From contig SIBB01000122.1 of assembly GCA_009695395.1 (NCBI GenBank), positions 1-9,007 of the forward strand: a stretch of 9,007 nucleotides of DNA. The letters are read 5' to 3'. The notes under the pieces were generated by a model. The model was not told the DNA's origin, did no database searches, and saw only the letters and a program-made list of their open reading frames with translations. Positions 7,303 to 9,007 of the stretch are shown piece after piece. The position numbers and the translations under genes are program-made. Position 1 is the stretch's first letter; each line of letters begins with the position of its first letter. Source of the stretch: Pedosphaera sp. Lineage in GTDB: Bacteria; Verrucomicrobiota; Verrucomicrobiia; Limisphaerales; SXTU01.

Positions 7303-7425
7303 TCAGCAGTATCCAGCCGGCGGTGTCCTTGCCGTTGAAGAGGGCTTGAAGCCGTCTTCCTTGTCGGCGGCGAAGGTGAGGGTGGTGAGTGTTAGGGCCG
7401 TGAGCAGCGTGACTAGTTTTTTCAT
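7303..7425 (-). pseudogene. Decayed 5' end of a DUF1080 (3-keto-disaccharide hydrolase-like) gene
   Basis: On the minus strand ATG at 7425 opens MKKLVTLLTALTLTTLTFAA, a clear signal peptide, then DKEDGFKP and a stop after 40 codons. Shifting one base at the C-run (plus-strand 7342-7344) restores LFNGKDTAGW, the typical first motif of DUF1080 proteins, ending at 7313. Beyond the GW the reading continues as ILLTRIGSFTASKLGLS, which does not look like the family. So the gene seems to have lost one base and everything after its first 38 or so codons. Full DUF1080 proteins usually have about 200 residues or more and are secreted, acting on glycosides or 3-keto sugars. It lies 84 nt downstream of the ThuA gene on the same strand, a pairing common in PVC genomes. 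A chimeric short peptide is possible but unlikely to be functional. Confidence 0.75.
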
Positions 7426-7480
7426 AAAGAGTTTTGTTTGCCGGCGGCTTGCGCGGATAAGGGAACTGGCGAAGGCATTT

Positions 7481-7498
7481 TCATCCGCGTCATCCGCG
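7481..7498. repeat. Tandem duplicate of a 9-mer, TCATCCGCG x2
   Basis: Two perfect head-to-tail copies of TCATCCGCG lie in the gap between the ThuA stop and the DUF1080 remnant. They may be a short remnant of a dispersed intergenic repeat; nothing more can be said from two units. Confidence 0.6.
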
Positions 7499-7509
7499 GG
7501 CAGTTGGAA

Positions 7510-8595
7510 TTACTTCTCCAGCGCGACGACGAGTTGCTTCTTCGCCTCCTCGAACTTCGTCTGCATCTCGGCGCGCTTGGCCTTGGCGGCGGCTTTCTGG
7601 GCGTCGAGCTCTTCGGGCTTGGTCTTCTTCGCGTCAGGGTCGCGGATGTTGCCGACGGCGTCCTGCGCCTTACTCGCGGCATTGGCGGCTGCGGTCACGT
7701 CGGCGATCCATGCGGCATTCGACTTGGCCTTGGCGAGGTAGGCATTTGCGTCTTTGCCCGCGATGGACGCGGCGAAGGCGACGACGGAGCGGTTGTGCTC
7801 GGCCTGCTGCACGTCGGGGTTCGGCGTGGCCGGGCCGTCGATCAGCTTCGTGGCCCACTTGATGCCGGCGAGCAGATGCTCGTGGAACTTCGCGTCCTTC
7901 CACGTCGCGTCGTTGTGGCCGAGGTTCGTGTAGAAGAGCCGACCCGCGCCGAACTCGCGCACCCAACAGACGGGCACGAGGTAGGGGCGCTTGGGTGAGG
8001 ACTTCACCATGTCGAGGCTGTAGAGCACGCGCACGGACTTCGGGTCGTAGTCGCTGTATTGGTAAATCTCGTCCTTCCACTGGAACTCGCTGCCGAGCAT
8101 CGCGACGACGGGGTGCTTCGGCTCGTGGCTGACAAAGCCGTAGGTGCCGCCGCTGCCCCACGGGTGACCGTTGAAGCTGCCGTTGATGAAACTGGTGTAG
8201 CCCTTGAAGTCCTTGAAGGTGTCGGTCGCGCTGTGCGTGCCGATGAAGCCCTTGCCCTGCTTCACGAAGTCCAGCAACGCCTCGCGCGGATCGCCGGCCG
8301 GCAGCAGCGAGCCGGTGGTGTAGAAGAACAGCGCGTCATACTTGGCGAGGTTTTCCTTGGTGAGCACCGCGATGGCGTCTTGGGAAAAGTCGGTGGTGAA
8401 GATGCCGGACTTCTCGCCCAGCTCCTTCATCTGCTGCTCGACAAGGCAGAGCTGGTCGGGCGCGGGGCGCGTGACCGGGCCGTGGCGGAAGCCCTTGGAC
8501 TGGGTGATGACGAGGATGCGCTTGGCCGCGGCCTCAGCGCTCGCAATGGCGAGGAGAAGCGCGGCGGCGAAGGGAACGAGACGGGACAGTTTCAT
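7510..8595 (-). CDS. Secreted ThuA-domain protein (glutamine-amidotransferase-like fold)
   Basis: This is a 361-residue exported protein. The signal peptide spans residues 1-24 (MKLSRLVPFAAALLLAIASA, then EAAA). The ThuA-like domain covers about 25-250: KRILVITQSKGFRH, YDALFFYTTG, FVKQGKGFIGTHSATDTF (110-127), FNGHPWGSGGTYGF (141-154), HPVVAMLGSEFQWKDEIYQY (161-180) and VPVCWVREFGAGRLFYTNLG (207-226) with HEHLLAGIKWA. ThuA was named from trehalose/sucrose use in rhizobia; in PVC bacteria secreted ThuA proteins accompany sugar-oxidising and DUF1080 enzymes, but the reaction of this one is unknown. Residues 262-361 form an Ala/Lys/Glu-rich, probably helical tail, which is longer than the minimal domain. 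The start at 8595 gives an immediate signal peptide; the longer start at 8670 would bury it behind 25 residues. It sits 91 nt after the gene ending at 8687 and is likely cotranscribed with it. Confidence 0.9.
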   Translation of the reverse strand: MKLSRLVPFAAALLLAIASAEAAAKRILVITQSKGFRHGPVTRPAPDQLCLVEQQMKELGEKSGIFTTDFSQDAIAVLTKENLAKYDALFFYTTGSLLPAGDPREALLDFVKQGKGFIGTHSATDTFKDFKGYTSFINGSFNGHPWGSGGTYGFVSHEPKHPVVAMLGSEFQWKDEIYQYSDYDPKSVRVLYSLDMVKSSPKRPYLVPVCWVREFGAGRLFYTNLGHNDATWKDAKFHEHLLAGIKWATKLIDGPATPNPDVQQAEHNRSVVAFAASIAGKDANAYLAKAKSNAAWIADVTAAANAASKAQDAVGNIRDPDAKKTKPEELDAQKAAAKAKRAEMQTKFEEAKKQLVVALEK

Positions 8596-8686
8596 CGGTG
8601 GATGTGGACTAGGCATCGGCAAGACGAATTCAACGCACACCAAGCGCACGAACTTTCCCGTCAGGCCCACAGGGACAAATCAGGGT

Positions 8687-9007
8687 TCAGTCCACCGGCG
8701 ATTCGGCGAGCAGCTTGCGATAGGACTGCCGGGCGTGCTCGTAGTCTTGGCGGGCTTGGGGCTTCTCGGCTTCGGCGTAGGTGCGCTCTTTCTGCGTCCA
8801 GCATTGCTCCAACGACTTCGCGCACCACTCGGCGCTGCGCTTGGAGGCGCGCACGGGTTGGTCGCCGACCATCACCCAAATCGGGTTCGTGTGGCTGCTG
8901 GGCAGGATGCGGAGCGCGACCCAACTGCTGCGCTCGATCTTCGTCTCGAACGTGAGATTCACCTGCGAGCCGTCGGCGACAATGCGTTTCGTCTCGACCA
9001 CCTTGCC
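8687..9007 (-). CDS. C-terminal part of a probable CehA/McbA-type (PHP-like) metallohydrolase
   Basis: The reading frame is open through the right edge, so only the last 106 codons are visible and the start is outside. Recognisable stretches are IERSSWVALRILPSSHTNP, VMVGDQPVRASKRSAEWC and LEQCWTQK, ending in a charged helix (ARQDYEHARQSYRKLLAES). These resemble the C-terminal tail of large CehA/McbA-family metallohydrolases from Planctomycetota and Verrucomicrobiota, in which SSWVALR is followed by S-HTNP and RAS--SA-WC. This is from memory of the family, and none of the metal-binding residues, which lie upstream, can be seen. It precedes the ThuA gene by 91 nt on the same strand. A secreted protein with unrelated catalytic domain but the same tail remains possible. 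Confidence 0.62.
   Translation of the reverse strand, partial: GKVVETKRIVADGSQVNLTFETKIERSSWVALRILPSSHTNPIWVMVGDQPVRASKRSAEWCAKSLEQCWTQKERTYAEAEKPQARQDYEHARQSYRKLLAESPVD

Noticed and set aside
7303..7425. A functional 40-residue protein from ATG 7425 on the minus strand
   Set aside because: The one-base-shifted LFNGKDTAGW motif shows that it is the damaged start of a DUF1080 gene.
8059..8955. Nearly 300-codon open frame on the plus strand opposite the ThuA gene
   Set aside because: It is antisense to well-recognised ThuA and metallohydrolase coding sequence; long shadow frames are expected at this GC content.

Overview
This window suggests a GC-rich chromosome of the PVC group, most likely a Verrucomicrobiota member of the Pedosphaera/Limisphaerales type. 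This is an inference from gene families, with no rRNA in view. The supporting families are a GntR-headed regulator with a LacI-like sensor, prepilin-type proteins with the leader motif [20 protein letters not shown] and a C-terminal FADGHAE, a PAF-acetylhydrolase-like SGNH esterase, ThuA, DUF1080 and a CehA/McbA-like protein.

Layout. (1) From the left edge to 1051 (+) is a transcriptional regulator whose 5' end lies outside the window. (2) From 1108 to 2198 (+) a prepilin-like protein and a small cysteine-anchored exported protein form a tight pair. (3) From 2249 to 5919 (+) is a catabolic pair: a secreted LamG/sialidase/SGNH-esterase fusion of 808 residues, then a cytoplasmic AGE-family epimerase joined to it by an ATGA overlap. 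(4) From 5920 to 6204 is a non-coding stretch with no gene that I can support. (5) From 6205 to 7264 (+) is a second prepilin-like/small exported protein pair, clearly paralogous to the first; its prepilin gene has no ATG, GTG or TTG start. (6) From 7265 to 7425 (-) is the decayed 5' end of a DUF1080 gene. (7) From 7510 to 8595 (-) is a secreted ThuA-domain protein. (8) From 8687 to the right edge (-) is the C-terminus of a probable CehA/McbA-type metallohydrolase.

How the genes may work together. Regions 1-3 read as one sugar-use locus. The regulator would sense a sugar signal. The sialidase fusion would remove O-acyl groups and release sialic acid outside the cytoplasm. The epimerase would interconvert ManNAc and GlcNAc after a lyase that is not in this window. 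The prepilin-like/exported pair sits between regulator and enzymes, and may provide a surface or secretion component for the same substrate. The minus-strand genes look like a separate glycoside-related operon whose last gene was cut off, with the second prepilin pair lying beside the break.

The main novelty candidate is the duplicated two-gene module (prepilin-like protein plus a small CRKR / Y-x6-[YF]P-x17-PPPG protein) on both sides of the sialidase-epimerase pair. All calls come from reading motifs by eye; no database search was possible.
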